NCBI GenBank assembly: GCA_016748015.1
Contig: JAAOMT010000094.1
Span: 1-64,000, forward strand
Source of the DNA: Geosiphon pyriformis
Lineage: Eukaryota > Glomeromycota > Glomeromycetes > Archaeosporales > Geosiphonaceae
Reading direction: 5' to 3'
Length of the DNA: 64,000 bases
Position numbers and translations under genes: made by a program
The notes under the pieces: model-generated
What the model was told of the DNA's origin: nothing
The model's input: the letters and a program-made list of their open reading frames with translations, nothing else
Databases searched by the model: none
Part shown: one piece after another, positions 24,031 through 33,687 of the stretch
Position numbering within the stretch: position 1 is the stretch's first letter
Layout: each line of letters begins with the position of its first letter

Positions 24031-25677
24031 CTCTTATTACTTCTTGATAAGTGACGTATCGAACATTATCTGTACTGGCATTTTCACAATCCATAAAATT
24101 TTTTCCAAAATATGGTCCATGACGAAACTCTTCATCATCCATAATTGAAATAGATCTAAGAATTTTAAGGTCATGATCACGATTATTGCATTCCTAGAAA
24201 TCTTAAACCATTAATAGAGCATAAATATTACAAAAATATTTTGGAAAAATTGAAATTCTAATTGGTACCGGATGTTCCTTGAAAGAATGTGTGTTAAAGC
24301 ACTTGTACATAATTGGGTAGACATTTTTCGAACATGCACAATTTGTTTCACCTTGGATCCAAAACTCTGGTTTAAAATGTGCGTATTCTTCATACGCTGA
24401 CACCGTTATACTACTCAATCTTCTGTTCTCATCATTCCACTTGGAAAATGCTCTTATTCCTTTTATGGGTGTTAATGGTATTAAATCATCTGCAAATGTG
24501 ACTCGAAAAATCTGGAAATTCGGTTTCAATTGAGAATTCTAGTAAGATATTTGAAATTTTAACCTAAAAATCAATATATATATATATATATATATAATAT
24601 ATTTACTTCAAGTTTAGACTGAGCAAAAGCAGTAAAAATTTCATTTCCTATTCTGGGCTGGCCGAAAGTAACAAGAATTGGTTTCTTTTTCGGTTGATAC
24701 CTTTCTGAAAATTCAAGAGCAGCAAAGATTGCATAGGCTAATTTTGAAAAGAAAACAATTTAGATATGAAAATCAAATCATAATATGGTTTTAGTTTTTA
24801 TTTATTTTTCTTTGTTAAAAGAAAATAAAAATAAAAAAATAAAAATAAAAATAAAAAACTTACCATTGCTTTCACCAAATCCGGTAAATTCAAAGTCAGA
24901 AAAGTCAGGCTGGATCAATAAAGTTTTCAAATAGATTTTAAAATCGTGGAAAAAATTTATTTCGGTATATTTTTTCCATTTTAGATAATAACGTTCAACA
25001 ATCCAGGCACCAGGTACATTAGGAAATTGAATAACTCGATTATGGTGGCTTGTGCTGAATGCTAAACTTGTAAACTTGTGAAAAATGGCCATTGCAAAAC
25101 TAAATGTAATTTTCTTTTGATCATGTGCTAAAAAAGAAGCCGAAACCCTATTTTTGACTGGTACAAGAACAGTCTTCAATTGTATTAGGATGTAAAAAAA
25201 AAAAAAAAAAAAGAAGTTAATCTTTGAAAAATTCTTATATTTACTTTCACCCCGATTATATAGATATTTTAGATGGCAATGGGCTGTCCAAGCTAAATTT
25301 GCTTTGCTAGCAAAAAATTCCAAGAGATTTTCATCCTCAACTAGAATTTTTTTAAATAAAGGACCAAGTGAGTTCCTTTTTATGGAAGAGTTTTTTTCAT
25401 GTATATTTTTTAAGTTTTCATTTTTTGAAATCAGCCAATTCTCGGTTAAATTTTTTTTAGCCAATGAAATCGATTGGGAATGATTAAAATTTGGTTTATT
25501 TGGTATTAAATAATCATGGTTTAATAGTTTTGGAAGAGACAAAATTTTTTTGAAAAGGATAAAAAGATTAATAATGATGATTTGTGCGATCAAAAATTGC
25601 TTAAAAGCCTTTTTGGATTCTTGAAAAGATAGATTTTTATTTCGAAAAATAATCATTTTTTGGTTAAAATATTTCAA
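24020..25677 (-). CDS. class 3 lipase-like protein, nucleophile Ser replaced by Gly (probable pseudoenzyme)
   Basis: Minus-strand exons 25677-25245, 25127-24864, 24737-24607, 24511-24269, 24193-24020 splice to 414 residues with no stop. A membrane anchor lies near the start ([19 protein letters not shown]); an alternative start is Met8. The lipase fold is clear: FASKANLAW opening helix, [14 protein letters not shown] after the elbow, [13 protein letters not shown], the Asp strand [23 protein letters not shown], and a C-terminal RHGPYFG with the His. At the nucleophile elbow, where the sister gene at 13454 has VGHSIGGAYA, this gene reads TGFGESNAYA. Position by position, Ser becomes Gly. A Ser lies two residues later but in the wrong context. 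Asp and His are kept. The region before the elbow (residues 146-235) is longer and unlike its relatives. It is probably a membrane-anchored non-hydrolytic lipase homologue. Hydrolysis through the displaced Ser is not excluded. Confidence 0.75.
24570..24602. repeat. (TA)n microsatellite in an intron
   Basis: Dinucleotide repeat inside the third intron (24512-24606) of the lipase-like gene. Confidence 0.9.
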
Positions 25678-25954
25678 GTTTGGGAAAAGAATGAGTCAAT
25701 ATATAATTTTTCTTGACATTATTTTATTTTTATTTTCATCATTTGTATTGTTGATAGATATACAAACATTTTCATACAAATAAATTTCAAAAGAATAGCT
25801 TCGAAACATTTTTTTGATTTATTTTTGGGATACTTGAGAATTTTTTACTTTTTAAATTAAATTTAAAAATGTTTTATCTATTTAAAATCTCATTTTTTTC
25901 TCTATTAATTCTAATTTCTTATCTTTATAAAATTAAATTGATTACAGCCAAAGA

Positions 25955-26000
<46 letters not shown>

Positions 26001-26520
26001 TTATCAACATTTAAAAGAGAAAATTTACTTCAAGAAATTGAATAATATATATCTCAAAATGATTTCAAGACCTGCCTTTTCTCAAACCAAAAACATTTTA
26101 TTCACTGAGGTTATTCAAAAAAAAAGGAATATTTTTACTAACCCTTTACTATATATATATATATATATCGAGTACTAATAATGTGTAAAGTTTAACCTTT
26201 TGTAAAAGAGATTATTGGAAAAGTAAAATATTTTGCATGAATTCAGCTTCCAATATAGATTTTGCATGGATTGCATCTTGTCAACAAATTATTCAAACTA
26301 ATGAAAAATTTCTCCTTTATCAAAAAACAGTAATTTTATTTTAGAAAAAAGTAAAAGGCTTTGAAATAACAAATAATCTTACAAATAGCCTAACCTTTAC
26401 CCGGAGTTCGGATTTGGAACTAGTAAATTAAAATTTATTCTTTGATAAATTATCAGTTTTAGTCATTGCAGTACTTGTTGCACTTGAATATATATAAAAG
26501 GAAACATCTGAAAATATCAA
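25678..26520. other. intergenic DNA between lipase-like genes
   Basis: AT-rich, with an (ATT)n array at 25955-26000 and an (AT)n array near 26150. No gene is recognised. Confidence 0.6.
25955..26000. repeat. (ATT)n microsatellite
   Basis: About fifteen tandem trinucleotide copies. Confidence 0.9.
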
Positions 26521-26524
26521 TAAC

Positions 26525-26645
26525 TCATTACCTTTGGCCAACCACGAGTTGGGGATTAATTATTTGTGTATGTATTACACGGAAAAATTGCTCCAAAGAC
26601 TTGATTGTGTTTTCATACAGTTACTTTACATTAACGTGAGGTAAT
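26525..26645 (+). pseudogene. lipase-like gene relic
   Basis: The + strand reads ITFGQPRVGD, a stop, then LFVYVLHGKIAPKT. This is the strand-turn-helix T-F-G-x-P-R-[IV]-G-x that follows the nucleophile elbow in the four neighbouring lipase-like genes, with a stop inside and nothing else of the gene left. It is a decayed fifth member of the cluster. Confidence 0.6.
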
Positions 26646-26927
26646 TTTTTTTTTTGAATTTCTCCTCCGAATTTATTGATCTACTATCCTAGATTCACAA
26701 CAACAAACCATTTTATAAGAGAAACCATCATTTATCCGGGAACCAAATTAAGAGATTCTTAAAATAGTTAGAAAAAATGAGATCCTGATGATTGTCATAT
26801 TTGGTGGTGCCACACCATGTTTCAAAATTGAAATTGAATGGGTTATACTTTTTTGAAATCCCGTTTTTAAGATCAAACAAATTGAAATTTTTTTTCAAAA
26901 TCAATATTTGATATGACGAATTAAAGT

Positions 26928-26932
<5 letters not shown>

Positions 26933-26963
<31 letters not shown>

Positions 26964-27021
26964 ACTCACTCTCACTCTCTCTCTCACTCTCTCACTCTCA
27001 CTCTCACTCTCTCTCTCTCTT
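26933..27021. repeat. (CT)n/(CA-CT)n microsatellite
   Basis: About 88 bases of CT dinucleotides with interspersed CA steps (tctctcactcactc). Confidence 0.95.
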
Positions 27022-27285
27022 AAAAATTAAAATAGAAAACTCTCTTTAGAATTATTTTTTAAAATATTAATTCTATTAGATTTACGGAACATACGTTAAT
27101 TTTACACTGATATTGTAATTACCGTTGAGAAATGATGTTTACTTTTGAATAATAAAATTTAAAATTTTTAAATGTGGTCATAAAATTTTATATTTTCAAC
27201 TGTACAGTATACTGTATATAGAACCTAAATTTTGAATATATATATATAAATAAAAAGGTTAATTTTTTTTGCAAAAATACTTTTT

Positions 27286-27288
<3 letters not shown>

Positions 27289-27323
<35 letters not shown>
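27289..27323. repeat. (AAT)n microsatellite
   Basis: About eleven tandem copies. Confidence 0.9.
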
Positions 27324-27325
<2 letters not shown>

Positions 27326-27587
27326 TTATTATTAACATTTTCAATGTTAGAAAAAAGAGACATTATCCCCAGTTATCGAATTAAAATTTATTAAATTTAC
27401 TAAATTTGGTAACGAGTTTTTTCTTCACTTTTGATTTTCACTTTTAAAGATTTTGATAAGATAATCTCTCATGAAAATTGATTATTGTTATTCCGAAAAA
27501 GATGAAGATAATTTATTTTTTAAAATCTTATTATTACATTCATATTCCCGAGTTTGAAACCATAATGTTTAAGCAAAAAAAAAAAAA

Positions 27588-28579
27588 ATGGATATAATAA
27601 AAATTATTTTATTTTATTTTATTTTATCAGTATATATTCTTTTAACAATTTATTTGAGCTCTTTTCACAATTTTTTATCAAATGTAAATGATTTTAAATT
27701 GTACTTTAGTAAAAATTTAAAAAAAGTTCCATTACAAGGTAATTCAAAATTAAAATATTAAAAATTTACTTTATCACAGGCTCATTTATTTAGAGCTAAA
27801 AAATTATTTCATATTTAAATTAATTAATTAATTAATTAATTAATTAATTAAAAGAAATTTTTTGGAGGTTGAACTCTCGTGAAAAAGACAACAACAACAA
27901 CAACAACAACTTTCATTTCCTGAGATCAAAAATTGAAAGTAATATTTATCAAAAAAGGTTTCCAAATGAGATTGAATCTAATAAGCCAATTCAAAAGGGA
28001 CCAAAAAAGTCACAAATCTTCAGTAATAAGAAAATAGTTTTTCTTAGACGTATGGCTGAATATGCAAATTTTCCTTATTGTCTTCCCAGAAATTCAATTG
28101 GAACAGTTGTGAAAGAGGAGAATATAATTGGTATACTCAAAAATATTTTATAATTTATCTCTTCAATTTTTTAAAAATTTTAAAGGTCTTTTAAAAATAA
28201 AATATATTTTTAGCCGACATATGGGAGAGACCAAGAGGAGATAAACAACTAGTAGTTTACTTTCGAGGACCAAAGCTCAGCAAACAGGAATGGTTTAACA
28301 GAAAATTTAATCTCACTTCAATAAATTTGAATAATCTTTGGTCTGGAAAAAGTAGCGTTGATTCAATTTGGTTGAAGCATGTCAAAAAAATGATGCCTTC
28401 ACTGATCGGCAAAATTGAAAAAATACATTATGAAAAATTTCAAATGAATACTTTTGCAATTCACTTTGTCGGCCATGAAATTGGTGGAGGTAAATTTTTT
28501 TCTCTTTTAAAGTAAATTAATTTATTTTTATTTTTATTTTTATTTTTATTTTTCATTCAAAAATAATATATAATTACTA

Positions 28580-28630
<51 letters not shown>

Positions 28631-29176
28631 TGAAGCATATGCAATGCTAGCTGCTTTGTTTTTCCATCATGAAATATTTCACCAAAGAGAAGAGAGAAAT
28701 TATGGAATTAAACCATGGCGCATTGGTGTTGTAACTTTTGGTGCTCCCCGAATAGGGAATCTTGGATTTGTAAAATTAGTGAAAAATAAATTTAATTCTC
28801 AAACTATTTTTCGGGTAACTCATGGAAATGATTGGCTCTCTCGGGAATTTATGCCAAAAGGACTTTTTTTACACCATGACAGGGAGTTTTGGTTAGATTA
28901 CCAAAACTATGATTGTGAATGTTCCAAATTTCAATCTTTATTTGAATGTTTTGGAAGAAACACTGACGGAGAGATTGATGAAAATTTGGTAAGAAATTTA
29001 TTAAAAATAAGAAATGCATTCAAAAAACTTTTTTCATTTAATAATAAAAACTTTTTTAGGAATGTAATTTGGGAACAATTGATTCAGGAAAAGAAGTTGA
29101 TAATGATAAACGATCTTATTTTGGTATTATTTTCGGTAACTGTACCGGAATAAGTCGTGAAATTTTGAATTATTAA
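27588..29176 (+). CDS. class 3 lipase-like protein, nucleophile Ser replaced by Glu (probable pseudoenzyme)
   Basis: Exons 27588-27738, 27855-28130, 28214-28489, 28636-28988 and 29060-29176 splice to 390 residues without a stop. The acceptor at 27854 is the weakest junction. The start codes for a hydrophobic signal or anchor (IIKIILFYFILSVYILL), followed by an Asn run. The fold motifs are in order: MAEYANFPYC, VVYFRGPKLSKQEW, the elbow, VVTFGAPRIGNLGF, the Asp strand RVTHGNDWLS, then REFWLDY and CEC. The elbow reads FVGHEIGG, so the serine position is Glu. Near the end the relatives have H-x-PYFG where this gene has DNDKRSYFG, so the His position is Lys (or Arg). Two of the three catalytic residues are changed while the frame is kept open. 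Every intron phase agrees with the minus-strand sister genes. It is probably secreted or membrane-anchored and non-hydrolytic. Confidence 0.78.
28583..28630. repeat. (ATT)n microsatellite in an intron
   Basis: About sixteen copies, just before the acceptor of the fourth exon of the lipase-like gene. Confidence 0.9.
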
Positions 29177-29504
29177 ATTTTTCTTGAAATAAAATTTTTT
29201 TTTTAAAAAAAAAAGAAGTTATCTAGGGGTAAATTATCTTTTCATTTTTTTTTAAACATTTATTCAGAATTATCAAGAAATTTAGAAAAAAAAAAATAAA
29301 CTTTAGCTTTCTATATGTAACCTTTAAATTTAATAATTAGTTATAATATTAAATACAATAAATTATATATATTAAAATTTTAAAAAAATAATAATTAACC
29401 AAATACCTTAATATAATCTTTTTTCAAAAATAATGATTGATAATTAAATTTTTTACTTGTCATAAAAATTTATTTCATTGTTTCTTTTAACTTCAAAATA
29501 AAAT
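29177..29504. other. spacer between convergent lipase-like genes
   Basis: 328 bases of AT-rich DNA holding the 3' ends of two convergent genes. No terminator-like element can be assigned. Confidence 0.6.
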
Positions 29505-30862
29505 TCAACATTCTCCCATGACAACTCCAAAATATGGCCCACGATTTGAAAAAAGTTCATTATCCGTTTTATCAATATTATCTTGACTAATATCAATATT
29601 ATTTTGACCAATACTGCATTCCTAGAAAATTTTTACCAATAATATATTAGATGTCATAAATTATTATTTTTTTCACCAATTTCAAAATTTACAAACCTCA
29701 TTCTCATCAATATATCCAATCCTTTTCTTTCCTTTACACTCCCAAACAAGGAGAAAGTCGTTATTACATTCACAATTATTATTTTCTTCACTAGTCTCGT
29801 CTTTTTCAATCCAAAACTCGGTTTGTGGATGCCAATATCCATATTCATCAAGTACTGGAATTTGAGTTACAATATCTTTTACCCTCGTAATACGGTATAA
29901 AATAATTTGTTTATTAATATAAAAACTAAAGTTTCGATTTCCAAATCTTGGTTGTCCAAATGAGTAGACAATAAACTTGCGATTCTTGTAAGCTAAATTC
30001 TTTTTTAATTCCAACGCTGTTAAGATTGCGTATACTTTAAGAAAGGTAAATTTTTATGAATTAAAATAATTATCTAATTGATATATATATTAATTAGACT
30101 TTTAACCCTACTTACCTGCCCCAACATTATGTCCAGTCATAATTACATCAGCGAAAGGATGTTCATTTAAAACTTGGAAAAAATATTCGAAAAAATTCGT
30201 TTGTTCTTTAGCTTTGTTGAGATCCTGATAAAATAAAGCATCTACTTTCGATCGCTGACCTCCACTGTATCGCTTTAATTGATTTTTTCTTTTATCCCAA
30301 TTTCTTTTATCGAATTTTGATTGACCACGAAAAGCTATTACAATTTCATGGTGAAATAACGACGGTTGTTGAATGAATAATAATTGAGCTAAATTTTTTA
30401 TGTTTACCCAATGAGAATTTGAAAAAATTTATGTGTGAATAAAATTCAGAGTTTAAAAATAAAACATATATAGTATAATATATATATATATATATATTAT
30501 AAATTTTTACCTTGAATAGCATCTGTAAAATGATATTTCTTATCCAAGCAATAAGCCTTGTTTGCAAATATTGCCATCTCATGAAATTTTTTTAGTCGAA
30601 TATCAGTTTTTAATAATTGAATTTTGCTTGCAAAAGTTACCGAATTTCTTTCAAATTTCTTATGTTGGGATATTTTAATGTTTAATAATAAATTTCCTTT
30701 TTTAAGAAGTGTTTGATTATTTTTTTGATCCCATTTAATTAAATTATTAATATCTTTATGAAAATTTGTTTTATCAATTAAAATATTCATTCTCTCTAAT
30801 AAAAAAATCCAAAATATTAAAATAAAAAGCACTATTACAAAAAATTTTTGATCTCGAATCAT
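29505..30862 (-). CDS. class 3 lipase-like protein, nucleophile Ser replaced by Asn and His by Arg (probable pseudoenzyme)
   Basis: Minus-strand exons 30862-30511, 30388-30116, 30034-29697, 29621-29505 splice to 359 residues with no stop. The start MIRDQKFFVIVLFILIFWIF is a signal or membrane anchor. The lipase order follows: MAIFANKAYC, IVIAFRGQSKFDKRNW, the elbow, VYSFGQPRFGNRNF, the Asp strand RITRVKDIVTQIP, TEFWIEKD, CECNN, and SNRGPYFG at the end. The elbow is MTGHNVGA, so Asn stands in for the nucleophile serine and the second Gly is Ala. The C-terminal His of the HGPYFG motif is Arg. Only the Asp of the triad remains. The gene is convergent with the Glu-variant gene at 27588-29176 and shares its intron positions, so the two arose by duplication. 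Confidence 0.78.
30472..30500. repeat. (AT)n microsatellite in an intron
   Basis: Dinucleotide run within the first intron (30389-30510) of the lipase-like gene. Confidence 0.85.
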
Positions 30863-31555
30863 GAAAGAAATTTTTTTTTTTTAAAAGAAAAAAGATTATG
30901 ATTCTTTTTCTTGGAAATCATTAACTGAAATCAGAATATCATAAAAAAATATTAATTTATATATCGAAAAATATTAAATGAAACTTTAGACAGTAATTAA
31001 AGAGTGAGTGATAGGATAATTTATACGACAATGATCATTATTAAAAATCAAAACAAAAAATCTCTATCAGAAACAAAACTAATCTTCTTAAAAGATAACA
31101 AAAAATATAATCCTTTGTTGAGTTTTTTTTAAAAAATCATATTTTCTGAAACAAATCAATATTTTCATCAATATTCATTCTACCAACCTTGACTGATCAT
31201 TTTTATAATACAAAATTTTTAAACTAAAGATTAGAACTTTAAAGCTTTCCTTAATTTTTGATCCTTGTAAAAAAATTTACCAAAAAAGTCAAAGCACAAA
31301 TAAATTTTTCAAGATAAAATATTCTGTTTACTTTTTTAAATAAAAATTTATTGCATAATACTTGCCTTTTAACGCTAAGTTCTATTTTTTTCATTCGTAA
31401 ATATTTGTTCAGACTTCAAAATTGTCATATTTTTTTTAACAGTTTTTTTTTAATGAGCCTATTTTTCTCCATCATTTCTCAATCATTTCTAACAAAATGT
31501 TAGAAATACACTTGACAGAACAAAGTTACCGAATACTTTATTATTCTCAAATTAT
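30863..31555. other. AT-rich intergenic DNA
   Basis: Upstream region of the minus-strand lipase-like gene. No element can be assigned. Confidence 0.55.
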
Positions 31556-31559
31556 TACA

Positions 31560-31900
31560 AATAACAATTAATATTTAATATCTTGTAGGTTCACCCTCAT
31601 TTTTAATACATTCCTAAATATATCTCAATTAAAATTCTTATATTTTTACCCTAGTTGAGTTCTGGAGATTTTGCAGGCCAATATGGAAGCGATGTGATTT
31701 TTTCTAAGAGGACAGGGTTTCAATGAATCAGAGCATTATCTTGTTGAAATAACAAGTAACAAAGTTTTTGTATATGACCAAATTGATCTAATTTTTATTT
31801 TTTTGCTCTAAAAATCATTTCCATCATACACTAACAGTTAGTAAAAAATGCTAAATATTGAATCTTTCTTCTTAAATTTCAAAGTCATTTACTTTTTTCA
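31560..31900 (-). mobile_element. Tc1/mariner transposase relic
   Basis: The minus strand reads LLFQQDNALIH, then, after a TGA, NPVLLEKI and LPYWPAKSPELN. This matches the DDE transposase block of Tc1/mariner elements: the second catalytic Asp in F-Q-Q-D-N-A, and the W-P-A-x-S-P-D-L-N-P-I-E block, where a stop lies at the proline after LN. Further decayed pieces continue at both sides. No terminal inverted repeats or TA duplication could be fixed in the AT-rich surroundings. Confidence 0.7.
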
Positions 31901-33176
31901 AATTTTTAAAAATGTCAAAAATATAATGAATATTAATAATTTATAAACGATAATGTTTTTAATTATGTTTTAAAAATTTTAAAATATTAATATTAAGAAT
32001 TAAATATAAAAATAATTTATTTATGTATTATTATAATTTTTTGGCTAATAATAAACATTTTAAAATATTTTATTTATTAATAAAATAATTAATTTTTATT
32101 TATTTAAATACTTTAACAAAATATAATTTAACTATTATTTATGTAAATATAATAAAAAAATAACTTATATATAATTTTTAAATATATCTAATTATTTAAA
32201 TTTACATTTTAATTATATAAAATTAAAATATTTTGATTTTTTCAATGAACGTAATTATTATTTATTATCTTATAAAAATATTTTTAATAAAACAATTTTT
32301 TTTTTTAATTTTCATTAAGAACTAAATAAATTAATTAACAATTTAATTAACATAATAATAATAATAAATTTAATATTCTTAAATATAATAAAAAATTAAC
32401 TTATTAAATTTAAATTTATTAATAATATTTTATATAAAAAAACTTTATAATATTTTTAATAACTATTTTAAACTTAATAAAATCAAATAATTAAAATTCA
32501 GTTTTAAAATAACTTAATTTAATTTTAAAAAAATATTAAATACCAAGATAAAAACTATCTATTTAAAATTTTCAGTTATTAATTATTATTAAAATATTAT
32601 AACAAATTGAAAAAAATAAAAAATTGTTATTTTATTTTTTATAATTTTTAAACAATAAAAATACATATTAAAATACAATTTGTTTTGTTTTTATAATAAT
32701 TAAAATTAATTAATTAAAAATAACCATATTAACCAATATGACCAAATATATTTTTATTTTAATAAACATTGATTAAAAAAATTTTTACACCTAAAATTGT
32801 TAATATAAAACTAGTAAAAAAGTTAGTATTAAAAAAATTTATTTTTCAAAAAAAGCTGGCTTTATTTAAAAATCTTGTTAATAAATAAAATTGGTTTATC
32901 ATGTTTTTTTAAAAAACTTTAACTAATTAAGGGTTTTTAATCTGTATTGTTTTAAGAAAAATTTTTTTTATTACTGAAAAAACTTTTTTAGTTGTAATTT
33001 TTTTAATTATATTAAAAAAAATAGTTATTGCTTTTTTTTTCTTTTGCTTTAATTGTAAACATAAAATCTTCATAATTTAAATACAAGAAATACAACTTCA
33101 AGCAATATGAGTGCAAGATCATATCATAAACTGTCCCAAGTGAAACTTTATTCAAGCTCTTAAAGATGTTAAATTT
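31901..33176. other. AT-rich decayed repeat DNA
   Basis: About 1.3 kb of almost pure A/T. No motif survives. Confidence 0.55.
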
Positions 33177-33600
33177 TTAAGCTCCGCATGAAACAATCTT
33201 GGCCAGGGATAAGGCATCCATTAAGCTGATCATATGTCGTCGATTAATTTTAACATTAGTTACAAAATACTTTGCCAATAAAACGTTCAACTCATGGTAA
33301 TCCCACTGGCCTTCACATCTGACTTTCTGTAAGACTGCTCTGCTGTATTCAGTATCAAAAAGATCACGAATAATATCAATATTGATAAAATATAATTTCT
33401 TTATTTATCTAATTATCATTATATCAACCTCGGGAGCTTCTGCATTACCTGGTATAGCTACACTTTTCTTTGTTTGGGGTTATCGTAGAAATCAGTTTTA
33501 TCAGCGGTTACTCGAGATGAAAATCCAAATATTAAGGTGCTTTATTGTTGCCCATTTTTCTTCCTGAGGAATCCAGGGAAGGCGTTGGTTTCTCAAAAGC
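33177..33600 (-). pseudogene. unrecognised coding remnant downstream of POLE2
   Basis: On the minus strand an open frame from about 33400 to a TAA at 33179-33177 reads DIIRDLFDTEYSRAVLQKV, then GQWDYHELNVLLAKYF and RRHMISLMDALSLAKIV. It looks like a genuine helical protein segment with ordinary composition. Upstream, near 33600-33530, a second piece reads LLRNQRLPWIPQEEKW in a different frame. The pieces between are interrupted by stops. No family is recognised. It may be the 3' exons of a broken gene whose 5' part was lost when the AT-rich DNA was inserted. Confidence 0.4.
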
Positions 33601-33687
33601 AGATGACTCACTTTTGTTAAAAAGAGGGAAAGCATTGATACATGATTAATTGAAAATATTGATAAAGCACCAAAGTAAATTAAAATT

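Larger units (their letters stand above)
26646..27587. other. intergenic region upstream of a lipase-like gene
   Basis: Contains the CT-rich microsatellite, an (AAT)n array at 27289-27323, and otherwise AT-rich DNA. A minus-strand frame at 26961-26728 is partly encoded by the CT repeat; its remaining peptide (FNFETWCGTTKYDNHQD) is not recognised. Confidence 0.5.

Noticed and set aside
24802-25677. Single 291-codon minus-strand frame as one gene
   Set aside because: It reads through two introns: one encoded as a poly-Phe run near 25190-25215 and the other as Phe/Ile/Leu repeats near 24800-24860. The spliced five-exon lipase model fits the family and all phases.
26728-26961. Minus-strand frame starting with Arg-Glu repeats
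   Set aside because: The beginning is encoded by the CT microsatellite and no start context or homologue is evident.
33382-33567. Plus-strand 61-codon frame with a hydrophobic start
   Set aside because: The opposite strand carries the coding-like text here, and the hydrophobic part comes from AT-rich sequence.
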